NCBI GenBank assembly: GCA_011009095.1
Contig: VTPC01004094.1
Coordinates: 1 to 64,000, forward strand
DNA: 64,000 nt
Source: Ignelater luminosus
Taxonomy: Eukaryota > Arthropoda > Insecta > Coleoptera > Elateridae
Direction: 5' to 3'
Position numbers and translations under genes: made by a program. Below are positions 40,801-50,200 of this stretch, piece after piece. Position 1 is the first letter of the stretch. Each line of letters begins with the position of its first letter. Under the pieces are notes generated by a model, which worked only from the letters and a program-made list of their open reading frames with translations, searched no databases and was not told the DNA's origin.

Positions 40801-43800
40801 AAACAAATTAAATACCTAGAGATCTCGTCCAATCTATTTTATTTTGCGGAATGTCTTCACCTTAATCTGAAACTATCAATTCTGAGATTCTAAAGATAAT
40901 CAACATTTGATTACTAAATATTTATATCAATTGATTGACTTTTGCGGTATACCCACATTTGTGTAATTACTTACACTATGCAGTTATCTTTGAGGTTTAT
41001 TAGTTAGAATGACGAAGGCGTCAATAAATCAGAAAGACNNNNNNNNNNNNNNNNNNNNNNNNNNNNNNNNNNNNNNNNNNNNNNNNNNNNNNNNNNNNNN
41101 NNNNNNNNNNNNNNNNNNNNNNNNNNNNNNNNNNNNNNNNNNNNNNNNNNNNNNNNNNNNNNNNNNNNNNNNNNNNNNNNNNNNNNNNNNNNNNNNNNNN
41201 NNNNNNNNNNNNNNNNNNNNNNNNNNNNNNNNNNNNNNNNNNNNNNNNNNNNNNNNNNNNNNNNNNNNNNNNNNNNNNNNNNNNNNNNNNNNNNNNNNNN
41301 NNNNNNNNNNNNNNNNNNNNNNNNNNNNNNNNNNNNNNNNNNNNNNNNNNNNNNNNNNNNNNNNNNNNNNNNNNNNNNNNNNNNNNNNNNNNACACAAAA
41401 ACGGAATATTGAAAGGAAATGACATTACAATATACCGCATAATAGCCGCTCGTTATTCAAAGTAGTGAACAACTGAAAACAACCAGCCAGGTCTTTGTAT
41501 TCTTTGCACGTGGTCCAAAATATAATTCCAGTTCTTTGTCAATGTCTAATCAATGAAGATGACTTGTGGCGACCTAAATACAGAAACTCGTCAGGATACT
41601 AAAACACAAAGTGCTGCTTCCAGCGGCGGCCCGTGACCTAATTTCAGAGTAGGCTGAGACCGCGTAAATGATTTAAATTGTCAAAATTGTCAAGCTATAA
41701 CGAAATTAACTAATCAGGCGGTTCCGGCCTACCCTGAAGTTAGGTCACTGGCCGCCACTGGTTGCTTCTGGAATTCCCCAGAAACTATTTTGACGTAAAC
41801 GAAGTTCTGTTTACATTAAGTAACGATGTACTTACGTCTTTACCGAAGCTCTAGCCGGGCTTAATTTTGAAACATCTCAAGCTTTTCTTTTGGCTTGTAA
41901 TATGAAAATTCTGGAAACGGTTTGGGTTTTTGGGTCGGACCGCCGCTTTCGACACCCTGAGAACTGCACCCGGTCCCATTCCCAGGAAACCCAAGAGGAA
42001 GCTCAAACATCCTCCAGCCATTCTCCTAGTCCAAGCCCGGAGCCACTTTGGCCACCAGATGAACCAATTCCACACTCGATGCTCGGGACACCCATCCACA
42101 AAACCCCCAAAAATCCGCAACCCTCCACACCTCCTCCTTCCCGCCACAACTCTGTTTTCTGTTTCAAGTACCAGCAAGACTCCGGAGGCCAATGACATGT
42201 TGGAGGTCTAGTAGACCGAGGCACCAGCGATGGTAGGTTGCGGTGCACTTGCAATATGAGTGGACGCACTCGGCCTGGTTGCCCTTACATCAGCGGCGAC
42301 GAAGAACTGAAGATCGGATTGACGACGGAGCCGACTCGCCAAACCTCCACACTTCCCTCTTGGCCGATCAGGCAGGCAGTTGATTGATTTTTCTAGATGT
42401 ACGGGCTATTTGGTCATTCCAAGTAGAAAGGTTACCTAGTTTTTTTAGGCAAATTTCTCAGACTAGTTAGGTTTTCAAGGTTTTTTAGAAATGTAATTGA
42501 GTAAATTTGGTATACATCGACGCAACGATCTAGACCTATGCTCCTCATAAAGTAAAACATTTTCAAAGTGCCCAGCAGCACATATAAGAGATTCCTGATA
42601 TATATATTGTCATTGACAAAATTTCGTTAGAATCTCGAATCTATGTAACTGCACAACTAAAATAGAAACATGTTACTTGTAATGATATAGGAAACTAGAC
42701 ACGTTTGTTCACTCAAAGTCAGGGACAATCAATACTATGGTTTGCAGGTTTACGCAACCCCCAGCAATGGCGTCATATCACAAATACACGTTACTGGAGT
42801 AACTTGAACTTGCAACTTGCATTCTGTGTAAACCGAATAGTTACTTTACGCGTCTGCGCACTGTCTTGAATAAAAATATCAGCTTTGTCAGAACGCGCTT
42901 TACAATGTCGATACTGGTTTTAGTTGCTAGATTGCCTCATCCTTGCCTTTTTTTGGGCAACTTCAAAAAACGCCTCTGTTAAACGAGTTTATGCTGTGCT
43001 GTGTGAATGGATTTTTTGTGATCTTGTTGCTTCACGAGCGTAAATGTTTGCTTCGCAATCACAACTGAAACATTCCAGCTTTGTAGTGATACCTACAAAT
43101 GCTGCAACCCCCACATTCTTGCACCGCAAGTTGCCCCTACTGAGGCAAACTGAAGAACAATAAATTATATTTCCAACAGGCTGCAGCTGTTCTGGGCCTT
43201 CATCTAGTTTCTAGACAATTAAGAAAATCTTCAGTTTTACAAAAACTCCAAACCATTTGGACCTCGATTTTGTACTCCAGATGATATTCCATTCCTCAGA
43301 ATGTTATGGTCAGGTTAATACTAGAGAAGTTAAGAAAATACTGCTTTATGTCAAAAATACATAATCAACAGATATTTTACATAATGAGTTTAAAACAAGA
43401 ACTCCAAAAAACTCACAATCAATCAGAAAGGTCTGATGAAGTCGTAGTAGCAATAGAAGACAATTCCCAATTTAACAATGATTTGGAAGCAATATCTTTT
43501 GACTTTACTCATCATTATTGCTACATAAGGTTATTATTTCTATTTTATAACAGAATATTTCTTCCTAACAAGTACGTAGAAAGCAAATTTTGTCCCAAGA
43601 GAGCAATTTACTGAAAATTTAACTCTTAAATCTAGAAAATCCTTTTTTTTAATAAAGCAGTTAACATGACTTTATACTTGAAGCAAATCCAAATTACTCT
43701 ACATTCAAAAATAACTATAACGGTATCTAATTAAAAATTGTGTAATAGGGTTTACCACATTAATATAAACACTGACAAAAATGTCCCAAAACTCTTAAAA

Positions 43801-43988
43801 TATAAATCTTTGGACTTTCCTAATAGTTATTCTTCTTTCTCTTTTTTTACAGGATGTATGTGCTGGACAGGATGGTCAATATCATGTTTTATATTTTCCT
43901 ATATTGGTTTATGGTTTATAAATTAAATATATTTATGTATATTGATTATAAATTTAACCGCATTTACAATGGTATAATGGGCTACTAG
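13369..43988 (+). CDS. FAR: Fatty acyl-CoA reductase (alcohol-forming), nine exons, 514 residues
   Basis: Reduces fatty acyl-CoA to fatty alcohol with NADPH, for wax, cuticular-hydrocarbon, ether-lipid or pheromone precursors; usually an ER or peroxisomal membrane enzyme. Exons: 13369-13563, 23037-23124, 23219-23382, 23437-23695, 24338-24421, 24479-24587, 30984-31235, 31290-31547 and 43853-43988, all in matching phase and totalling 1,545 bases including TAG. The Rossmann NAD(P)-binding motif TGATGFIG is at residues 18-25. The catalytic YxxxK is Y207-TFT-K211 (extended SDR type). The FAR_C domain begins near residue 300, in exon 7, and continues to KEDDSTL in exon 8. The last exon ([11 protein letters not shown] then a hydrophobic stretch) matches the usual C-terminal membrane anchor. 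Length is typical (about 500-540). Introns 1 (9.5 kb), 6 (6.4 kb) and 8 (12.3 kb) are packed with transposons; intron 4 is mostly one palindrome. Insects carry many FAR paralogues, so the substrate cannot be named. Confidence 0.92.
13564..14841. other. FAR intron 1, first part
   Basis: AT-rich intron sequence from the exon 1 donor (GTAAGT) to the left end of the hAT relic. Only short frames without recognisable motifs are present. Confidence 0.5.
14842..17066 (+). mobile_element. Decayed hAT transposon of the ZMYM1/DUF4371 type in FAR intron 1
   Basis: The left end reads CAGGGCCGGCG and the right end, reverse-complemented, AGGACCAGCG, giving imperfect terminal inverted repeats. CCTTTAG occurs beside both ends and may be the remains of a target-site duplication. 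A second hAT-like end (CAGTGGCGTATGTAGGG) sits inside at about 15179. Frames between 15197 and 16719 read, with shifts, as a hAT transposase: [45 protein letters not shown], and a C-terminal dimerisation block with [10 protein letters not shown] near 16530. Frameshifts and stops make it non-functional. Around 16811-16900 lies a relic resembling the end of the inverted-repeat element at 61299. Confidence 0.75.
17067..19771. other. FAR intron 1, middle part without recognisable content
   Basis: About 2.7 kb of AT-rich intron. No exon, RNA gene or complete transposon was recognised. Frames at 17579-17764 and 19241-19438 are short and lack motifs. Confidence 0.5.
21814..22703 (-). mobile_element. 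Internally deleted mariner element, 890 bp, nested in the non-LTR retroelement
   Basis: The terminal inverted repeats are 28 bp with one mismatch (CGAGGTRTGTGAGAAAAG at their start), flanked on both sides by the TA duplication (21812-21813 and 22704-22705). The minus-strand frame 22535-21870 encodes a mariner transposase N-terminus ([19 protein letters not shown], then RSGRPSTS and an HTH with TVHQILTD). It then jumps directly to the end of the catalytic domain (HHDNAPCHS in a shifted frame; [17 protein letters not shown] in the main frame). The first catalytic aspartate region is deleted, so this is a non-autonomous derivative. The clean TIRs suggest recent insertion. Confidence 0.9.
22752..22865. 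repeat. (ACT)n microsatellite with a 10-base assembly gap
   Basis: An uninterrupted ACT/TAC trinucleotide tract, split by ten N at 22806-22815, so the true length is unknown. It probably began as the 3' tail of the adjacent non-LTR element. Confidence 0.9.
23718..24283. mobile_element. 566-bp foldback (palindromic) element filling FAR intron 4
   Basis: The first half, beginning CAGGGCTTTCATTTGAAAAC, is repeated in inverted orientation at the other end, with about 280-base arms and almost no loop (centre near 24000, where TACATTTCTGTCT meets its complement). The left flank is TA (23716-23717). No coding capacity is seen. It occupies 566 of the 642 bases of FAR intron 4 (23696-24337). It fits a TA-targeting Tc1/mariner-type foldback MITE. 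Confidence 0.85.
24588..26639. other. FAR intron 6, first part
   Basis: AT-rich intron sequence. TA-flanked left ends of the same style as the inverted-repeat elements occur at 24884 (TACAGTGTGTCC) and 25877 (TACAGGGTG). Possible right partners are too diverged to fix. No exon was recognised. Confidence 0.45.
26640..28750 (-). mobile_element. Decayed antisense non-LTR retrotransposon with RNase H domain (I/LOA/R1-like)
   Basis: Read on the minus strand with many stops and shifts. A palm-domain segment with [10 protein letters not shown] lies in the frame 28485-28207, followed downstream by [18 protein letters not shown] (about 28120-28065), then an RNase H-like FYTDGRQ near 27495, and a C-terminal cysteine segment [12 protein letters not shown] near 26850. 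The order RT then RNase H then Cys-rich tail is that of I/LOA/R1-type ORF2. It lies opposite to the host gene. The exact ends are not visible. Confidence 0.65.
28751..29671. other. FAR intron 6, spacer between repeat elements
   Basis: Pyrimidine-rich then AT-rich sequence with one 86-codon frame (28950-29210) of low complexity. No supportable feature. Confidence 0.45.
29672..30090. mobile_element. Diverged inverted-repeat element, about 420 bp, in FAR intron 6
   Basis: The left end CAGGGTGCTCG is preceded by TA. The right end, reverse-complemented, reads ACATGGTGCTCG. The arms share blocks such as CTATGAG(T/C)AATG(A/C)TGTAGT and TTTTCTGACRA over roughly 200 bases each. Same style as the elements at 23718 and 57897 but more decayed. 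No coding capacity. Confidence 0.65.
30091..30983. other. FAR intron 6, last part
   Basis: AT-rich sequence leading to the exon 7 acceptor (TTTTTAG at 30983). Nothing recognisable apart from the short frame 30054-30293, which has no motif. Confidence 0.45.
31548..35902. other. FAR intron 8, first part
   Basis: About 4.3 kb of AT-rich sequence. The minus-strand frame 34111-33827 (94 codons) shows no family motif. A hAT-like end (CAGCGGACTTCCCAATAAG) occurs near 35570, so a hAT fragment may start there. Confidence 0.45.
35903..36640 (-). mobile_element. Truncated mariner relic in FAR intron 8
   Basis: A TIR-like end (TACGAGGCTTGCTAGAAAG) at 35901 marks the 3' side. On the minus strand from about 36610 the frames read as the catalytic part of a mariner transposase: [24 protein letters not shown] and [13 protein letters not shown], then a long C-terminal tail ending near 35927. 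These give the three aspartates of a D,D34D enzyme, but stops and frameshifts lie between them. The N-terminal half and the other TIR are missing. It is a different subfamily from the mariner at 21814. Confidence 0.8.
37046..39004 (-). mobile_element. hAT transposon relic with AGTGC..GAAAAATATGC ends in FAR intron 8
   Basis: The left end AGTGCAGAAAAATATGC and the right end (reverse-complemented AGTGCGGAAAAATATGC) form terminal inverted repeats, with extra ATATGC motifs inside both ends. On the minus strand a start-like segment [12 protein letters not shown] lies at 38461 and is followed by a CHVC motif. Further on are a hAT core [10 protein letters not shown], then [11 protein letters not shown] (about 38095-38000), and a 139-codon frame (37805-37386) with EEFKEF-like helical sequence ending near a broken APITS block. 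Many stops; inactive. No target-site duplication was recognised. Confidence 0.75.
39039..39062. repeat. (TTTC)n microsatellite
   Basis: Six tandem TTTC-type units beside the right end of the hAT relic. Confidence 0.8.
39063..41038. other. FAR intron 8, spacer before the assembly gap
   Basis: AT-rich intron sequence with short motif-free frames (39097-39315, 39523-39717). Nothing supportable. Confidence 0.45.
41039..41392. other. Assembly gap (354 N)
   Basis: A run of N within FAR intron 8. Open frames spanning it are artefacts. Confidence 0.99.
41621..41760. mobile_element. 140-bp hAT MITE with 8-bp target-site duplication
   Basis: Begins CAGCGGCGGCC and ends GGCCGCCACTG. About 45 bases at each end are inverted repeats (GTGACCTAA.TTCAG.GTAGGC). 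Flanks GCTGCTTC and GTTGCTTC form an 8-bp duplication with one mismatch, the size typical of hAT. No coding capacity. Confidence 0.88.
41890..42390 (+). other. GC-rich coding-like patch, possible retroelement ORF1 relic
   Basis: Clearly richer in G and C than its surroundings and open in several overlapping frames (41890-42195 and 41930-42211 on plus; 42269-42003 and 42198-41851 on minus). The plus-strand frame contains [15 protein letters not shown], which recalls the ORF1/gag start of some R1- or Jockey-type elements, but the match is weak and no zinc knuckles can be confirmed. It could equally be a host-derived fragment. Confidence 0.3.
42391..43852. other. FAR intron 8, last part
   Basis: Leads to the exon 9 acceptor (TTTTTTTACAG at 43852). 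One 102-codon frame (43306-43614) lacks motifs. No feature supported. Confidence 0.45.
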
Positions 43989-44077
43989 AATTTTTATTAT
44001 TTACTGTTTTGATGTTGTTATCTATTATTATCACAGATTGTAAGAAATACAGTAATTATGTTTACTTTAAACTTGTT

Positions 44078-44083
44078 AATAAA
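44078..44083 (+). promoter_or_regulatory. Poly(A) signal of the FAR gene
   Basis: AATAAA about 90 bases after the TAG at 43986-43988 and before the ATG of the next plus-strand gene at 44254. Confidence 0.55.
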
Positions 44084-44253
44084 TATACTTCATTAACACG
44101 TCTTCTTAGTAAATTCCCAAACCCATTTCCGATTAAATAGATATGTTATCTTATCAACGTTGACGTTCAAGTAAAGCCAACACTGCTCATTTTACAGGCT
44201 TTTATTTGAAATAAACAAGCATACAGTGAACTCAAAAATTAAGTGATTTGAAG

Positions 44254-47200
44254 ATGGGTATTATTGCAAAAGTGGATAACAGTGTAATATGTGAAACATT
44301 TCAAAAACAATGGTAAGAAACAAAATAAAACTTAATAGGTAGTAGAAATTATAAGAATACCTTTTAGTGTGTTAGAAAAAGATTTTGATAAACTTCAAAT
44401 TACCGTCAAAACTAACGAGACTGATGAATTAGAATCAAAATTAAAATGTTTAAATATAAACGAGAATAATAAAGAGAAACTAATAGAGAGAGCGCCATTC
44501 ACTTCAAACAATACAAAACCACCAAAATCAACATCACATCGAAAAGTGAGTTCCTTTTTCATTTATTTTTAAAACAAATTGCCCTATTTAATCTGTATTA
44601 TTTGCTAAGCGAAACATATTCTGTATTTAGGTAAAAGAAAATAGAAATATACAAAAAATTATTTCAAATATTCACAATTGTGGTGCAACATTATACTATA
44701 CGACAGAGTCCGGGCATCAATTCTATAATAATACGAATGTTAATATATCACACACCCATGAAGATCAAATACGTTCAATTCAGAGTAAATGTAATGAGTG
44801 CACGGATGAATTTGTTTGTGATAAGTGCTTATTAAACGTAGCCAATACAACAGAATTCACAGAATTTATTCATTCACTACAAAATGAACAAACACAAATA
44901 TCTAAAAATCCAAATATTACAGATACACAATACGACAATAACTTAACACATCAAACAAGCACCATACAACTATTTGAATTAAATATCAATCAGCCAGAGA
45001 ATGCCACAATTCATTCAGATTTAAATATTAACAATGAAATTTCACAACAAAACCAAATATTTCGTAAGCCTCAAATACGGAGAATTTCCGATGATTCTGG
45101 TATAGGAGGTGATATCCCTAGTCCCTTATCTGATCTTGCATTAAGTCCAGGATTATCTAACACTGTGACAGTACCAATGCCACTACCACCACCTAAAGTA
45201 GAAACAACCACAAAATGTCGAATAATTCGACCAAAACATGTACAAATAAGAAAGGAAACATGCTTATCTGACAGCGAAAAAGTTCCAACAAATGCAGGCG
45301 AGAGAGATTCTAGTGAAATGTCAAAATCTGAAGTACAAAAGGAAATATTCTCATCTACGTTGAATCCTGAAGTACGGATAGCAAAATGGGTTGAATATCT
45401 TTCGAAAACAGATACAATATTTGAAGTAAAAAGTGATGGAAAAACGTAAGTATATAGTTTTACGTTATTTTTATAACTTGCTTTTGGAATCAAAACAAAT
45501 AGAGAATGAAAACAAACATCATTTACTTTTTGATTGGTAAAACGTACAACAAACACACTTTAGTGATACTGCCAAAATCTATAGTATAGATACGCTTTCA
45601 TTTTTTCATTCCTTAATTTGTCTGTACATTAAAAAGAGAAAAACTTATTGGTATGCACCTTAACTACATAAGAATAAAATAAATGTTAGTTACATTAATT
45701 AATATCAATTAGGTATATCTTTATCTTCATTTTTGGAAATCTCACTATTGGATAAGCTTCTTTCTGTACTTGAAAAGTGATGCAATTGTCCATAAAAATG
45801 AGAACAACTGTGAAAAAATAAAAATGCTGCTAAAGTGGGTTTTCTAAATTATCATCTAACCGTTCTTCTCTGTACTTAGTAGTACCTTTTCGAGATTCTT
45901 AATATGATCTACTTTTATCCACATCTCTGCTTCTATCTAGCACTATTGTAACAACCTACTACTAGTTATTTTTTCTTTTAAATTAATTTGTTATTTGGGC
46001 CTTTAATTATCTGATTCTATCTCTCTATTATCAAGAAAGATTTAAAAAAAACTGCATTTGGTATATAATATCAGTATATTGTTGAAAAGCGAACTTTCTA
46101 CATATTTTAATAATGCTTTATAAGTTCAAAAATTAGATAGGAATAATATTACTTGTTGTACCCAATTTGGGCCCACTTACACCCATTCGACAATACTGAT
46201 ATTGATAATTTGATTAAATATAATCTTCTACTTCAAGGAATACCTCTAATTTTAACAAACACGTTACTGTTTGTTTAGTGATAAGATATTCAAATAAGTA
46301 TAGGTAACATATAAGTAACTTATGGTTATGAACTTCATATTTAGGTATTTGAAAAACAGTATTATCAATATCAGATGATATTCAACTAAGATATCATTAG
46401 ATTATAAAAAAAATATTTAAATCAAATATTACTAATAATATAAAAATATGTTTAATTATATTATCCAAGTTCAATGCCAACACATAATTACAGTATGCCC
46501 ATTTACACAGGTCCTCTCCGGAATGTTTGGGAATAGGCAACACGTCTTACAATTCAGAAATATATGTAATTTAATTACAGATTTTAAAAACAAAATGAAT
46601 CATGTTTTGTTTCCTATAATACGTGTCAATGTCAAAATTTCTCAATTTATGCAGGTTAAAAATGATTTGTTTTTTTTAAAAACAATAAGAATAATAATAA
46701 ATATTATAAAACCTTAAAAATTTAATAATAAACAAGAAAACTTATTTAACAAAAAGGAAGTAAACAAAGTGAACAGGTTTGTACAAAAGTTAAAAAGGAA
46801 ATATAATCAAACAAATGTCAAAGAGTTGACTTTCGTCAGTTTTTAAATTCACAGCAAATTATGGTTCAATTAACAAAAATTGAACTTTTTAAGAAAAGTC
46901 GGTTCTGAATGGTTATACGTGTTGCCTATTCCCAATCATTCAGGGGAGGACCCGTAAAATGGGCATACTTTATTATCTATACTTACATGATCTCTTTTAG
47001 TCTTCTTGTACACTTCTTATATGCAATAAATTGATGATACTAAACATAAATGTAGCAAAAATGAAATTTACAAACAGAAGTGATGAACTTGTTTCTAGGT
47101 TTCTAAATGACAAGTAGCATTGATTCGATATGGGACACCGACTATTTGTATTTCAGTCATCAACATACCTTTTCTTTAGCCAGATGAAATCGTCTGTAGG

Positions 47201-50200
47201 GATTATGTGTTTATAATATGCATGTCTCGCTCCAGCAATCTTTTTTTTTTAGTTGTTCAAAACCTACTTGTGGTGCTATAAGTTATATTACGGTCTTTAT
47301 GAGAAAGAACCTGAATCTAAAGATATAGGAAAACATTTCATCATATTTGAAAAAAAGAAATTTTTGTTTTTACTGCTAATTGTGCTATGATGTTGCAATA
47401 GATGCTACAGAATCTGAATTCTTTTCCATCATGGTATGGTATGTCACCTAACATTTAAAAGAAAAGGGGAGTGATATAATGATGTTTTCATGTTTTAAGT
47501 GGAAGAGAAGTACCTTGCATGAAAATTTGTCAAGTGACCTCATTATACTGATTGTATCAATAATAATAATAATAATAATAATAGTCACTCGCAGCAATAG
47601 ATGTGTGAAATGGCAAGACCTAAGGCATCACTTGGTAGGACCTAACATCAGTAGTTGGCATGATTCGGCAGAATTATTATCAACAATTCTTGGGTGGCAT
47701 TTTTCTTGTTACTGTTGCCTTAATATGGAAGCCCAGATAGTTCATTACTAAGTCAGATCGTTGGTGTATAAAACATAAAATAAAACACATTTCTCATTGC
47801 TTATTGTTTTTGAATTTATTAGATGAAGGTAAAAAGAGGAAACTAGGAAATAATAGAAATTTGATCTTATAAAAAGGTTTGTATGTGTGTATTTGAAAAT
47901 TATGAAAATCTTAGGTTGAAACTTCAATATTATAGCTTGTGGGAAATTATCAGACAGATTCTGAGGCTTTCATCTAAATCCAGGCAGATGATATCATGAG
48001 TGGATACTTAGATTCTGGGTTTTTCAAGAAACGACTGGAAGCATTCCTCAGCTTAGACTTTTAAAGTTATAAACATCGCTCAAGTTACGGAGACAGAAAG
48101 AACCATGTTAGTTGAGACAAAGTAGACTGTGGCTTCATCAATGACAATAAGATTAATATTTCTATCAACCTTTTGCTGTACATCTGTACACCATATGAAT
48201 CTACATCAAAACCTGAATGAAAAAGTTAAATACATTTTTTGCCATAAATCTAGTTTTTAAAATATTATGGTCAATTAAAACTTCTTAAAGCTGACAATGC
48301 TGCATAATGTATTTTTATTTTACTGGGCTGCTGTGCTGCTTTTCATGAATGATTTCATAGCAACAACGATGCAGCACTGAAGCATATTTTTAAAGATTCT
48401 ACAGTGAAAATTTAGCAACGATAAGAAGCATACTACAGGCAAATTATTAAAAAATAAAACAAAAATATTACTGAATGTTTCTTTTTATTACTTAAACTAC
48501 ACATGCTGATAACTACTTTGTCTTTAATTATTAAAAACAAACACATTTTATTTATTTATTTATTAAATCTTAATTACAAACTAAGAAAAAACTGTGTGCT
48601 CTTATAGACATACAGAAAGTAGACTTGTTCTACCAAACACTTGTTAATAATTCTTACAGAGAATGTAATTTGTTGAAATGTAACTAACTGTTGAAACAGT
48701 AATATATTCTATATGTGACCCTGCATAAAGAAACCCACTTAGTGTGTTAAAACAAGTTTTGAAGAAAAATGAGATCAAAATAAACATTACATTGTTTCCC
48801 CTCTTACATGTAACATTCCATGTATTTTACATGTAAAAATTGGAACATGTATTGCCTGTTTTACATTTCTTTTGCAGCCTTAAACTCGGCTGAGAAATAT
48901 TATAAAGGTGCATTCACAGTAACATGGACATATTGGTTCTTTATGTTTATCAGTAATCACCTATAGCGCTCTAAACATATTAAGTTCTGCGAAGTGCGAA
49001 AGGTGCTCAAGTTGTTTGTTGTTAAGGACATGATTACAGAATATTATCGTTAATTGTGATAATATTTTTTGTTATTCGAGTAATTTGCAAATAGCACAAA
49101 ATAACAATTATGGATAATAAAAACAGAAATCTCAACTACGAATCAAATCTGCTCTGACACAGACATCAAAAATCAAATTACACCATCCTTTCACCCACAA
49201 TTGAAAGATGGAACAGTGACAGAGGAAGATGATAATAACTTTTTGGAAGAAGGTGATTTCCGTTTCTCAGCAGCAGATTTGTTTCTAGAGTATTCAAAGG
49301 CTGATTTACGTGAATTTACAATTGTAGAAGCAATGTTTGGCCCAGATGTGGAAAGCATCAATAAATGCAATTACAGCAAGAATTAGTGTACACATTTAGA
49401 AAATACTTTCATGAGTTTTGAAAAGATGATCAAGATTTAATTATTTTGTCACATCTAGATGCTTGTAGCCAGCATTCGTTGCTCGCATCATATTATGACC
49501 GATATGAACCCTTTAGTGCATGAAGTAAGGGAACGAAATTAAATTAGTCATTTGGAATATACAAAATTATGTTTATTTTGTCATCATAGAACATTAAGTG
49601 TTATCCTTAGCCAAACGATAAGTGGCGTTCTCCTCAGTCAAAATATTGTCAAATTGACAAATTAGGTGGGTTATAATTGCAAACCTTTGAAGAGATTTGC
49701 TGTATACAAAATAGTGTTTTAGAGGCATTTAAACCTTTTTTAGTACTAGGGACCACACTCACGTGAAAATACAGAGTATTTTGTATAAGAATCCATGAAA
49801 AAAACCCATTTTTTGACACACTAGGTGGGTTTCTTTATGCAGGGTCACATATGCATAATGATACCTAAGACAATCCTTTATTCATTAGATGAAACAAAAA
49901 TGAGTAAAAATGAGTATTTAGATTTAATGTTACATATAATTTCAATATACTCTTAACATAGATAAAACTTGGGATATAAATAAATAGAAGGTATTTTAAT
50001 AATAAAATACAAAGAAAACGGGAATCATACATTAGATTTAATCTGAATACTCTTTAGATAAATTGTAAGTAAATTCAAGTGATTCGACTACATACAATGG
50101 CAATATTGATAGTGCTGGTGTTAGAGGTTAATAAATACTAGAACAATGATACTATGACAAAGTCGAAAAACATAACTTTTTAAAACACCTACAAAAAATA

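Noticed and set aside
41004-41440. Three open frames of 130-139 codons
   Set aside because: They run through the 354-base N gap and are artefacts.
43853-43988. Last FAR exon as part of a different gene
   Set aside because: It joins in phase (AG|G) and encodes the RMYVLDR-hydrophobic tail expected at this point of FAR; no other host gene was found in the 12.3-kb intron.
45071-45556. 161-codon minus-strand frame
   Set aside because: Antisense to exon 3 of the unrecognised plus-strand gene, whose exons join in phase; treated as a shadow.
47479-47751. 90-codon frame with poly-Ile
   Set aside because: Runs through an (AAT)n tract in an intron and shows no motif elsewhere.
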